DNA of 64,000 bases, taken from the NCBI RefSeq assembly GCF_009711715.1, contig NZ_VENF01000001.1:124001-188000 (forward strand). The letters run 5' to 3'. Below the pieces are notes generated by a model that saw nothing but the letters and a program-made list of their open reading frames with translations, did no database searches and was not told the origin of the DNA. Position 1 is the stretch's first letter. Each line of letters starts with the position of its first letter. The DNA comes from Methylophaga sp. Its GTDB lineage: Bacteria > Pseudomonadota > Gammaproteobacteria > Nitrosococcales > Methylophagaceae. Below, one piece after another: positions 57,204-64,000 of this stretch. A program made the translations under genes and the position numbers.

Positions 57204-57545
57204 TTACAGGGGCTTACGTTGTCCTACAAAAAAACCAGTCGCTTTGTTGGGGGTTTCAAAGGTAATGGTTTCGCCGTCGGCAAAATACAAAACGTCACCG
57301 ACTTTGGCATTGACTTTCTGACCTGACTCATCAGTGATAATGAACTCACCATCAACGATGATTTTCATTTCTTCATAGTCATAGGTGTAAACCAGAGGTT
57401 TGTCACTTTTGTTGAGGTGGAAAAAACCGGCACACAAGGTTTTATCCTTACTATCAGAAACAATGGTATCACCGAGCGTAGCATTGACGCCTTCAATACC
57501 CATGGACGGTTGATCAGCTTTAATCGCTTGTTGTACATATTTCAT
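57204..57545 (-). CDS. EutQ-like cupin protein
   Basis: 113 aa. A single cupin fold: GDTIVSDSKDKTLCAGFFHLNKSDKP, EEMKIIVDGEFIITDESGQKV and VGDVLYFADGETITFETP, resembling small ethanolamine-utilisation EutQ-type cupins. In EutQ the fold is an acetate-kinase domain; here it may bind an amine or act as a pseudo-enzyme. The ATG is preceded by AGGAGG. Its promoter carries the same NarL-type operator as tmd, so it is tied to methylamine metabolism by regulation (inference). Confidence 0.8.
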   Translation of the reverse strand: MKYVQQAIKADQPSMGIEGVNATLGDTIVSDSKDKTLCAGFFHLNKSDKPLVYTYDYEEMKIIVDGEFIITDESGQKVNAKVGDVLYFADGETITFETPNKATGFFVGQRKPL

Positions 57546-57583
57546 ATCTTACCTCCTAAAATTTGTGTCATAAGACAAGTGCT

Positions 57584-57642
57584 ATTAAATCTGCATTAAT
57601 AACCACCAACAATTATTAAGAAGGCTTACTCTTTTAGGGGTA
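57584..57642 (-). promoter_or_regulatory. NarL-type operator plus promoter for the EutQ-like cupin (site F)
   Basis: On the minus strand: operator TACCCCT-AA-AAGAGTA (57627-57642), 10 nt, 4 nt (ATAA, where the others have GGAA), -35 TTGTTG (57607-57612), 17-nt spacer, -10 TTTAAT (57584-57589). Identical geometry to sites C, D, E and G. Confidence 0.65.
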
Positions 57643-57963
57643 GTCGGCGCCTTGATAGTGCATTTTGGCTGGCACACGCCCTCAATCGTGGCTGTTTGCG
57701 AAGATGAATGGTGAGGAAGCTAACCGATGCGCTTTTGCCAAAACACGCAAGCCTGAACAAAGTTCATTTATGTCGTTCAGTGTGCCGAATTTCCGCGCCA
57801 TGCCTGCACATCACTATTCCTGAACCTGCCTCTGCACTCGGATTACCTTGCTGTACTCCTTAAGTGTTAATTACTAGTGGTAATAGACACTTATCTGAGG
57901 CAGGGCATAGATTCGGGTTCAGCGGATGACTTCACATCCGTGATAACTATAAGGAATAGAGAT
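57643..57963 (+). other. Amt-like gene 5' region
   Basis: 321 nt without a convincing gene. TACTCCTTAAGTGTTA at about 57858 resembles a NarL box but ends TTA and has no properly spaced promoter. TTACTAGTGGTAA is a nearby imperfect palindrome. No sigma54 -24/-12 pair was found. AAGGAATAGAGAT supplies the ribosome site for 57964. Confidence 0.35.
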
Positions 57964-59355
57964 ATGGCATTTGATATAGCAACTCAATTTGCCGAGCAAG
58001 TTTCTCTTGGCTCGCTCGTGCAAAACCTTGTCTATGCCTCCGGTACTGTCGGGGCAATCTTCGTAGTGGTCGGTTTACTACTGATTGATGCTGGCGGTGT
58101 CAGGAGGCGAAGTGCATTCAATGCGACCATTGAGAAAATGATCGGCTTTTTTATAGGGTTTGCGACTTATTTTCTGATTGGCTTTGCGTTCTGGGCTGCA
58201 CAATACTACGTCATGGTGGATTACACCTTAACAGATAGTATCAAGGACTGGTGGTTTGGCGGGGCGCTCTCCAATGAGATGGCGCAGAATGTTGATCCAG
58301 CGGTTTTCCCTGGTATTAACAACTTCCAGATATTCATTTTCTTCCTGGCTTGTTTTGCCGGTATCATCAACGTGTTACTGCATTTTGCGGTATCTGAAAG
58401 AATGAAGGCTTCAGCTTATTTCATCACCAGTTTTGTGGCGACAATTGTGTCATCAATTCTGAGCTGGTGGACCTGGGGTTCAGTGGGACCGCTGACCAAT
58501 CTTGGTTTCCATGATTTCTTCGGGGTCGGCTTCGTGTATCTGTTCCCTGCAGGTATGGCGATGGTTTTTACCAGCAAGCTCTCTCCACGTCCGGGTATGT
58601 TCTCCGCTCATCCTAAAGTCACTGAATACAGAGAACCGAGTCTGGCGCTGGTCACTGTCGGTGTTTTCAGTGTTTTCGCCAGTCTGCCAATGGTTATCCT
58701 GTCCTGCCTGTTCTTCTTTGATCCTGAAGCGTTGGCAGTGAGTGTGACGATGGCTGACACGAGTGTGGGCCTGGCTTTCAATAACTTTGGTGCTGCATGG
58801 GCCGGTGGTGCGTTGATGGGTGCGGTGCTCGCCTACTGGAAACGTAAATATGCTTATCTGTTGCTGGGTCCGCTGGCGGGTTATGTATCAGGTGCATCGG
58901 GTTTTGATGTTTATGTACCATGGCAAATGTTCCTGGTTGCACTGGGTGCGCCGATTGTCTCGTATGTGATCTATGAAGCCCTGCAAAAACGTCATATTGA
59001 TGACCACAAGTTGCTGCCATTGTTTGCCGGTGTCGGTTCTTACGGTTTGATCATGACGGGTTTATTGCACATCGGTGTTCCTCGTGGTGGCTATGTGGGC
59101 ATTACAGAAGGTGCCTATGCATTCCAGCATGGTGAAATCGGTGTCATGATGCAGTTTGTCGGTATTGCCGTCAGTCTGGGTATGGGTATCATTACTGCCT
59201 GGATTCTGTCATTTATCTTTGAGCACACGATTGGTATGCGTGTTTCTGATGAAGATCAGGCAGAAGGTCTCGACAAAGTGAAATGGGGTATTGAACCTGA
59301 TGTTGACCCTGTTGCTGAAAAATCCTCTGCGATAGCCAAGAAGGCTGCCGCCTGA
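57964..59355 (+). CDS. Amt/MEP-like ammonium or methylammonium transporter, divergent
   Basis: 463 aa with about 11 helices. GTVGAIFVVVGLLLIDAGGVRRRSAFNATIEKMIGFFIGF matches the Amt N-terminal region, DFFGVGFVYLFPAG aligns with the segment that normally reads ...VVHxxAG, and the C-terminus GMRVSDEDQAEGLDKVKWG matches the Amt cytoplasmic tail that interacts with GlnK. Both pore His residues seem replaced (Tyr in FVYLFPAG; none in the AGVGSYGLIMTGLL segment), so it may have altered substrate use. The ATG at 57964 follows AAGGAATAGAGAT; an upstream start at 57877 is not needed. Confidence 0.85.
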   Translation: MAFDIATQFAEQVSLGSLVQNLVYASGTVGAIFVVVGLLLIDAGGVRRRSAFNATIEKMIGFFIGFATYFLIGFAFWAAQYYVMVDYTLTDSIKDWWFGGALSNEMAQNVDPAVFPGINNFQIFIFFLACFAGIINVLLHFAVSERMKASAYFITSFVATIVSSILSWWTWGSVGPLTNLGFHDFFGVGFVYLFPAGMAMVFTSKLSPRPGMFSAHPKVTEYREPSLALVTVGVFSVFASLPMVILSCLFFFDPEALAVSVTMADTSVGLAFNNFGAAWAGGALMGAVLAYWKRKYAYLLLGPLAGYVSGASGFDVYVPWQMFLVALGAPIVSYVIYEALQKRHIDDHKLLPLFAGVGSYGLIMTGLLHIGVPRGGYVGITEGAYAFQHGEIGVMMQFVGIAVSLGMGIITAWILSFIFEHTIGMRVSDEDQAEGLDKVKWGIEPDVDPVAEKSSAIAKKAAA

Positions 59356-59405
59356 GTGGTGACTGAATGATGCTGAAAAGCATTTAATTCAGCCAAAATA
59401 AAGAA

Positions 59406-59442
59406 AGAGAAATTCCGGCTTCGGCCGGAATTTCTCTTTTTT
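59406..59442 (+). terminator. Rho-independent terminator after the Amt-like gene
   Basis: 14-bp stem AGAGAAATTCCGGC / GCCGGAATTTCTCT with a TTCG loop and a T-run. Confidence 0.95.
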
Positions 59443-59548
59443 GTTTAATAGAATGTCAGACAGGCTGATTATCTGCCGATTGACTTGATTGGCAGGAGCT
59501 TCTAATTTGAATTGATAATTGGCTGGTATCAGCACAAAGGAGTGCGGT

Positions 59549-60724
59549 ATGGCAGAGTATGACGAGTTCTCGACCCAGGCGATCCACAGTGGTCAGATTG
59601 ATGAGCCTTTCGGCGCGGCGGTGTCACCATTGTATGACTCCACGACCTTCAGTTTTACCGACACCGAAGCTTTGCTGGAAGTGGTGGGCGGCCAGAAACA
59701 GGCGGCCTTTTACACGCGTTACGGGATGAACCCGAGCATTACTTCTCTGGAACAGAGACTGGCCGCGCTGGACAGGGCCGAATCATCTCTGGCCTATGGC
59801 TCAGGCATGGCGGCAATCAGTTCGATCAGCCTGGCTTTTGGCCGTGGTGGCATCGTCTGTGTGGGGGAAATCTATGGCGGCACCACGGTATTTTTACAGC
59901 AGCAGGCAAGTCTGCTGGGGATTAACAGCCGGTTTATTGCCAGTGGAGACGACAAAGCGCTTGAGTCAACGCTGGAACAGGGCGCATCACTGGTTTATAT
60001 GGAAACGCCGGCCAATCCGACCCTGAAAGTCATTGATATTGAAAAGACAGCCATGCTCAGTCATCGGCATGGTGCCCGGCTGGTGGTGGATAACACCTTC
60101 GCAACCCCGATTAACCAGCAGCCTTTGTCCCTGGGGGCTGACCTGGCACTACAGAGTGCGACCAAATATCTGGGTGGCCACAGTGACCTGACTGCCGGGG
60201 TTGTGTCTGGAAGAGATCAGGACATTACCGAACTTAATCATTGGCGCAAAAGCCTGGGACAGGCGATTGCACCGGAAATCGCGCACAAACTCAAACGAAG
60301 CCTGGTTACGCTGCCATTGAGGGTGGAACGGCACAACAGCAATGCGCAGACACTGGCAGAATTTCTGCACCAGCATCCGGCCGTCGCGCAGGTTTATTAC
60401 CCCGGACTGCCGTCTTCGCCGGATCACGACCTCGCTGCCCGCCAGATGCAGGGGTTTGGCGGTATGCTCAGCTTTGATATCAAAGACAGCGGTTCGGCTG
60501 CCCGGCAATTTGTCGACAAACTCAGTCTGATGAAGCTGGCACCCAGCCTGGGTGGAGCGGAAACACTGATCACACAGCCGGTGACCAGTTCTCATTATGG
60601 CTTGCCGCAGCAGTTACTTGATGAGGCCGGCATCAGTGAGCGGATGATTCGACTGTCCGTGGGGCTTGAGGCAGTGCAGGACCTGATCCGCGACCTGGAA
60701 CAGGCACTGGCGGTAATAGCGTAA
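59549..60724 (+). CDS. Cys/Met-metabolism PLP-dependent enzyme (trans-sulfuration family)
   Basis: 391 aa. STQAIHSGQIDEPFGAAVSPLYDSTTF at the start, YGSGMAAISS around the phosphate site, and the PLP lysine Lys206 in SATKYLGGHSD. The family includes cystathionine gamma-lyase, gamma-synthase and methionine gamma-lyase. RYGMNPSITSLEQRLAALD and LAPSLGGAETLITQP are shared by all, so the exact reaction cannot be told. The ATG at 59549 follows AAAGGAG at 6 nt. It is preceded by a terminator and stands alone. Confidence 0.9.
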   Translation: MAEYDEFSTQAIHSGQIDEPFGAAVSPLYDSTTFSFTDTEALLEVVGGQKQAAFYTRYGMNPSITSLEQRLAALDRAESSLAYGSGMAAISSISLAFGRGGIVCVGEIYGGTTVFLQQQASLLGINSRFIASGDDKALESTLEQGASLVYMETPANPTLKVIDIEKTAMLSHRHGARLVVDNTFATPINQQPLSLGADLALQSATKYLGGHSDLTAGVVSGRDQDITELNHWRKSLGQAIAPEIAHKLKRSLVTLPLRVERHNSNAQTLAEFLHQHPAVAQVYYPGLPSSPDHDLAARQMQGFGGMLSFDIKDSGSAARQFVDKLSLMKLAPSLGGAETLITQPVTSSHYGLPQQLLDEAGISERMIRLSVGLEAVQDLIRDLEQALAVIA

Positions 60725-60841
60725 ATCCTGTGTGTTGCTGGGCAAATTTCCCGTCTGAATATGGTGTATAGTCCTGATTAGGATCTAAATACGTAAAACA
60801 TAACAAAAATAATAAAAATCAGATGATTAGAGGAGAGAGAA

Positions 60842-62965
60842 ATGGCCAGTGTTTTAAAAACCACGCACCATGGCGCTTGTCCGCATGACTGTCCCGACAC
60901 GTGTTCCATGGTATTTGAAGTTGAAAACGGCAAACTGCTGTCCGTCAAAGGCAATGCCGAGCACCCGATGACCCGGGGCGGTCTCTGCGTCAAGCTGAAA
61001 GACTACGAAAAGCGGCACTATCATCCGGATCGGCTGCTCTATCCGATGCGACGAACCGGTCCCAAAGGCAGCGGTCAGTTTGAGCGCATCAGCTGGGACG
61101 AGGCGCTTGACGAAATTACCACCCGCTGGAAAGCGATTATCGATGAATATGGCCCGCAGGCGATTATTCCCTACAGCTATCTCGGCCATCAGGGGCTGGT
61201 GCATGGCCTCAACGGTGGCGACGCGTTCTTTAATAAGATGGGGGCCACGGTTTGCGAGCGGACTTTCTGTGGAGAGGGCTCCTGCACCGCCTGGCTGCTG
61301 ACGGTCGGGCCGACTGCCGGGCTTGATCCGGAAAGTTACATTCACTCCAAGTTTATTGTGATCTGGGGCTGTAACTCGGTCAGCACCAACCTGCATCACT
61401 GGCATATCGTCAAAGAAGCCCAGAAGCGTGGTGCCAAGGTTATCGTCATCGATCCGTACCGCTCGCGGACCGCCAAGGAAGCCGACTGGCATATTGCCCC
61501 CAAACCGGGCACTGATGGTGCGCTGGCAATGGCGATGATGCATGTCATCATCGAGGAAGGGCTGCAGGATCAGGATTACGTCGATAATTACACCGTGGGT
61601 TTTGCTGAACTGGCAGAGCGGGCCAAAACCCGCACGCCGGAATGGGCCGAGAAAATTACCGGGATCCCGGCTGAGGAAATACGGGTTTTTTCGCGCGAGT
61701 ATGCGACTACGCAACCCTCCGCCATCCGTCTCGGTGTCGCACTGGAGCGTAATTTCGGTGGTGGCCAGGCGATCCGTGCTGTGACCTGCCTGCCGGCACT
61801 AACCGGTGCCTGGCGCCATGTCGGCGGCGGGGCGACTCAGTTCCCGGTGTGGGAGCATCCTTATAAATTCGATGTGATCAGCCGGCCTGACCTGATTCCG
61901 GAAGGTACCCGGGTGATTAATGCGATTCAAATCGGTCGTGCGCTTAATGGCGAAATGAACCTGGATGTACCGATCAAATCGATGATGTGCTGGAATGCCA
62001 ACCCGGTCACTCAGGCCGCTGAAACCGACAAGATTGTTGAAGGTCTGATGCGTGAGGATTTATTCATGGTGTCGGCTGAACATTTCCTGTCTGATACCGC
62101 TTCCTATGCAGATATCGTCTTGCCAGCAGCGATGGGTGCTGAAATGGAAGATATGATTCTGTCCTGGGGCCACTTGTATCTGACCTACAATGAGAAATGC
62201 GCTGAAGCGCCCGGTGAAGCGCTGCCTAATAATGAAATATTCCGTCGCCTGGCGGCAAAAATGGGCTATGAAGAAGAGAATTTCAAATGGTCTGATTCTG
62301 AATGCCTGGAAAATTATGTTGACTGGGATGCGCCGGCCTGTGAGGGAATCGATCTGGCCTATCTGCGCAAACATGGCTTTGCCCGCCTGAATGTCGGGAC
62401 CCGTGATAACAGGGCGCCTCACAAGGAAGGCAATTTTCCGACACCTTCCGGCAAATGCGAGTTTATGGTTGAAGGCGCAACCAATTTTGTGGCACCGCCG
62501 TTCCGGCAAATGTATGAAGGTTTCCAGCCGGGCGAGCCTATCGACAGCCTGCCCGATTATGTGCCTTCACGGGAAACGGCTGAATCCAATCCGACCCTGG
62601 CCAGCGAATTTCCACTCAATATTATCTCGCCCAAGAGCCATGGTTTTCTGAACTCCTGTTACGCCAATATTGAGGACAAGATCAAAGGTCAGGGTGAACA
62701 GTTTGTGATGATCAATGCGGCGGATGCGGATATGCGCAATATCCAGAGCGGTGACAAGGTCCGTGTTTTCAATCAGCGCGGCGCCTTCGAAGGTGTGGCG
62801 CAAATTACTGATGATGTCAGTCCGGGTATTGTGGTCGCCACGCTGGGCTACTGGCGTCAGCTCAATAAAGGCACAGTCAACTGCGTCAGCTCGGCTGAGT
62901 TTGTCGATATGGGCCATGCACCCACCTTCACGGACAACCTGGTGCAGGTTAGCCTCGCCAGCTGA
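60842..62965 (+). CDS. Molybdopterin oxidoreductase, DMSO-reductase family, single-subunit type
   Basis: 707 aa. An N-terminal 4Fe-4S motif uses Cys13, 17, 21 and 49 (CPHDCPDTC...GGLC). Then the Mo-binding catalytic domain with KFIVIWGCNSVSTN, KVIVIDPYRSRTAKEAD, and a C-terminal molybdopterin dinucleotide-binding domain ending in VNCVSSAEFVDMGHAPTF. The Mo ligand lies in or near CERTFCGEGSC (about residue 138-148). No signal peptide, so cytoplasmic. No electron-transfer partner is adjacent. Substrate not identifiable. Confidence 0.88.
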   Translation: MASVLKTTHHGACPHDCPDTCSMVFEVENGKLLSVKGNAEHPMTRGGLCVKLKDYEKRHYHPDRLLYPMRRTGPKGSGQFERISWDEALDEITTRWKAIIDEYGPQAIIPYSYLGHQGLVHGLNGGDAFFNKMGATVCERTFCGEGSCTAWLLTVGPTAGLDPESYIHSKFIVIWGCNSVSTNLHHWHIVKEAQKRGAKVIVIDPYRSRTAKEADWHIAPKPGTDGALAMAMMHVIIEEGLQDQDYVDNYTVGFAELAERAKTRTPEWAEKITGIPAEEIRVFSREYATTQPSAIRLGVALERNFGGGQAIRAVTCLPALTGAWRHVGGGATQFPVWEHPYKFDVISRPDLIPEGTRVINAIQIGRALNGEMNLDVPIKSMMCWNANPVTQAAETDKIVEGLMREDLFMVSAEHFLSDTASYADIVLPAAMGAEMEDMILSWGHLYLTYNEKCAEAPGEALPNNEIFRRLAAKMGYEEENFKWSDSECLENYVDWDAPACEGIDLAYLRKHGFARLNVGTRDNRAPHKEGNFPTPSGKCEFMVEGATNFVAPPFRQMYEGFQPGEPIDSLPDYVPSRETAESNPTLASEFPLNIISPKSHGFLNSCYANIEDKIKGQGEQFVMINAADADMRNIQSGDKVRVFNQRGAFEGVAQITDDVSPGIVVATLGYWRQLNKGTVNCVSSAEFVDMGHAPTFTDNLVQVSLAS

Positions 62966-62990
62966 TTAAAACTGATTCGAGGACCCTTTT

Positions 62991-63030
62991 CTGACCTGCG
63001 CCGGTTGACCCGGGGCAGGTCAGTTTCGTT
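62991..63030 (+). terminator. Probable terminator after the molybdoenzyme gene
   Basis: Stem CTGACCTGC / GCAGGTCAG (62991-62999, 63015-63023) with a 15-nt loop, followed by TTTCGTT; the T-run is weak. Confidence 0.55.
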
Positions 63031-63078
63031 ATAGTGGTCTGGCTAAATTGATTAATACGATGATTTAATAGGAGAAAT

Positions 63079-63600
63079 ATGAAGTTATTCTCGAAACTGC
63101 TTGTTTCACTCAGTCTTTTGGTTTCAGCGAGTGTGCTGGCCGACAGCAAAGTCGCCGTGCTCGATATGGAGCTGCTGAATCTGACAATGGAATTGAGTGA
63201 TCCGCAGAAAAACGCAGACATCGCGGCCAACGATGCGCGTAACGTGGCGCTGACAGAGAGCCTGGTGCGTGAGGGCTTTGAAAAACGGGACCAGTATGAG
63301 CTGGTCAGTATTAACGACAAGGCGCATAAAAAAGCCGATAAAGGCGTCGGTTTTCTGTTTGACCGGCCCGGCGAGGCCGCGGGTCTGGGCGAGAAATTCG
63401 GTGCCGACTATGTCGTCGTCGGACGCTACCATAAACCCACTTACCTGTTTTCCTACATCATGCTTCGCGTTGTTGACGTTGAGTCCGGCGAACTGTTGCA
63501 GGAATTCAAAACTGAAGTGAAAGGGCGGCCACAGGAAACGATTCCGAGAAATATCGAGAATGTGATGATTGAAATAGATGAGATGCTGTCTTCACTTTAA
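63079..63600 (+). CDS. DUF2380 secreted protein
   Basis: 173 aa. Signal peptide MKLFSKLLVSLSLLVSASVLA, then KVAVLDMELLNLTMELSD and the C-terminal LRVVDVESGELLQEFKTEVKG, characteristic of DUF2380 periplasmic proteins. Function unknown; similar proteins occur near PQQ-dependent methanol dehydrogenase genes in methylotrophs, but nothing here shows that link. TAGGAGAAAT precedes the ATG. Confidence 0.8.
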   Translation: MKLFSKLLVSLSLLVSASVLADSKVAVLDMELLNLTMELSDPQKNADIAANDARNVALTESLVREGFEKRDQYELVSINDKAHKKADKGVGFLFDRPGEAAGLGEKFGADYVVVGRYHKPTYLFSYIMLRVVDVESGELLQEFKTEVKGRPQETIPRNIENVMIEIDEMLSSL

Positions 63601-63654
63601 GCCGACGTTGTTGCCACTGCCTAATAACAGGCTGGCTGTCTTGCCATTGCCACA

Positions 63655-64000
63655 ATGAGTGAAGCTGGTCAGAAAGGGCAAACGGCCCAGCGCGGGAAGG
63701 TGCTCTATTTTGCCTATGGCTCCAATATGTCCAGCCGTCGACTGCAGGCCAGGGTGCCATCGGCAGAGGTGTATGCCAGGGCAGTGCTTCAGGGGCATCA
63801 ACTTCGTTTTCACAAACACAGCCTGGTGGATGACTCCGCCAAATGTGATGCGTATCAGACTGGTAACCCGGATGATCTGACCCGGGGCGTCTTATTTCTG
63901 TTTGATGCTGAGGAGCAGGCCGAGCTCGATATGTGTGAAGGCGAGGGCTACAAAGTCGTGCAAGTTGAGGTCGAGACCGAAGATGGCCAGCGGCTGGAGG
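63655..64000 (+). CDS. Gamma-glutamylcyclotransferase-like (AIG2) protein, 3' end cut by window edge
   Basis: 115 residues visible. VLYFAYGSNMSSRRLQAR near residue 16 is the diagnostic substrate loop of the gamma-glutamylcyclotransferase fold, with GHQLRFHKHSLVDDSAKCDA and LFDAEEQAELDMCEGEGYKV following; Glu in the latter is the likely catalytic residue. It starts with ATGAGTGAAGC, 54 nt after the DUF2380 stop. Remaining C-terminus lies outside the window. Confidence 0.85.
   Translation, partial: MSEAGQKGQTAQRGKVLYFAYGSNMSSRRLQARVPSAEVYARAVLQGHQLRFHKHSLVDDSAKCDAYQTGNPDDLTRGVLFLFDAEEQAELDMCEGEGYKVVQVEVETEDGQRLE

Noticed and set aside
57858..57873. TACTCCTTAAGTGTTA before the Amt-like gene as a seventh NarL site
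   Set aside because: The right half ends TTA, not GTA, and no -35/-10 pair follows at the distance found in the six accepted sites.

Overview
The window looks like part of the chromosome of a methylotrophic gammaproteobacterium, probably close to Methylophaga. This is inferred from gene content (trimethylamine dehydrogenase, the N-methylglutamate pathway, Entner-Doudoroff edd-eda, gammaproteobacterial housekeeping genes), not from a phylogeny. No mobile element, CRISPR array, rRNA or tRNA gene was seen. One tmRNA gene is present.

Layout. 1-17.1 kb is mostly housekeeping and scattered accessory genes: a FadL-type porin (cut by the left edge), trmB, edd-eda, a DUF692/DUF2063 (MNIO-type) operon headed by an unrecognised periplasmic protein, a lone DppB-type permease with a DUF455 ferritin-like protein, rnfH-ratA, an SNF symporter, smpB-ssrA, a CaCA antiporter, a PhoA-type phosphatase, and a BLUF-EAL blue-light/c-di-GMP protein divergent from a truncated globin. 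17.7-59.4 kb is a methylated-amine island: an XRE-cupin regulator; mgdABCD-gmaS-mgsABC (monomethylamine to formaldehyde via N-methylglutamate); three APC-type permeases with small membrane partners; folE2, ribB and later ribH (pterin/flavin supply); a guanidine-II riboswitch with gdx; tmd (trimethylamine dehydrogenase); an ETF:quinone-type Fe-S membrane protein; etfBA; the dmmDABC dimethylamine monooxygenase set; a TorF-like porin; a NarX/NarL-like two-component system with a divergent PAS-only membrane protein; a EutQ-like cupin; and an Amt-like transporter. 59.5-64 kb holds a Cys/Met-metabolism PLP enzyme, a molybdopterin oxidoreductase, a DUF2380 protein and a partial gamma-glutamylcyclotransferase.

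How it works together. TMA is demethylated by Tmd (electrons to EtfAB, then probably to quinone through the membrane Fe-S protein), DMA by DmmABC, and MMA through GmaS, MgsABC and MgdABCD, so each methyl group leaves at the formaldehyde/C1-folate level. The permeases and Amt-like protein are candidates for amine uptake.

Main discovery. Six promoters in the window (globin, an APC permease, folE2, tmd, dmmD, EutQ-like cupin) share one architecture: a 16-bp NarL-type 7-2-7 inverted repeat (TAC-N10-GTA), exactly 14 nt to the -35 element, then a 17-18 nt spacer and a -10. The NarL-like regulator encoded at 56.5 kb has a NarL-type recognition helix, so a dedicated methylamine two-component regulon is proposed. 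Two of these promoters precede structured leaders; the one before folE2 ends in a strong terminator and may be an attenuator or an undescribed small RNA.
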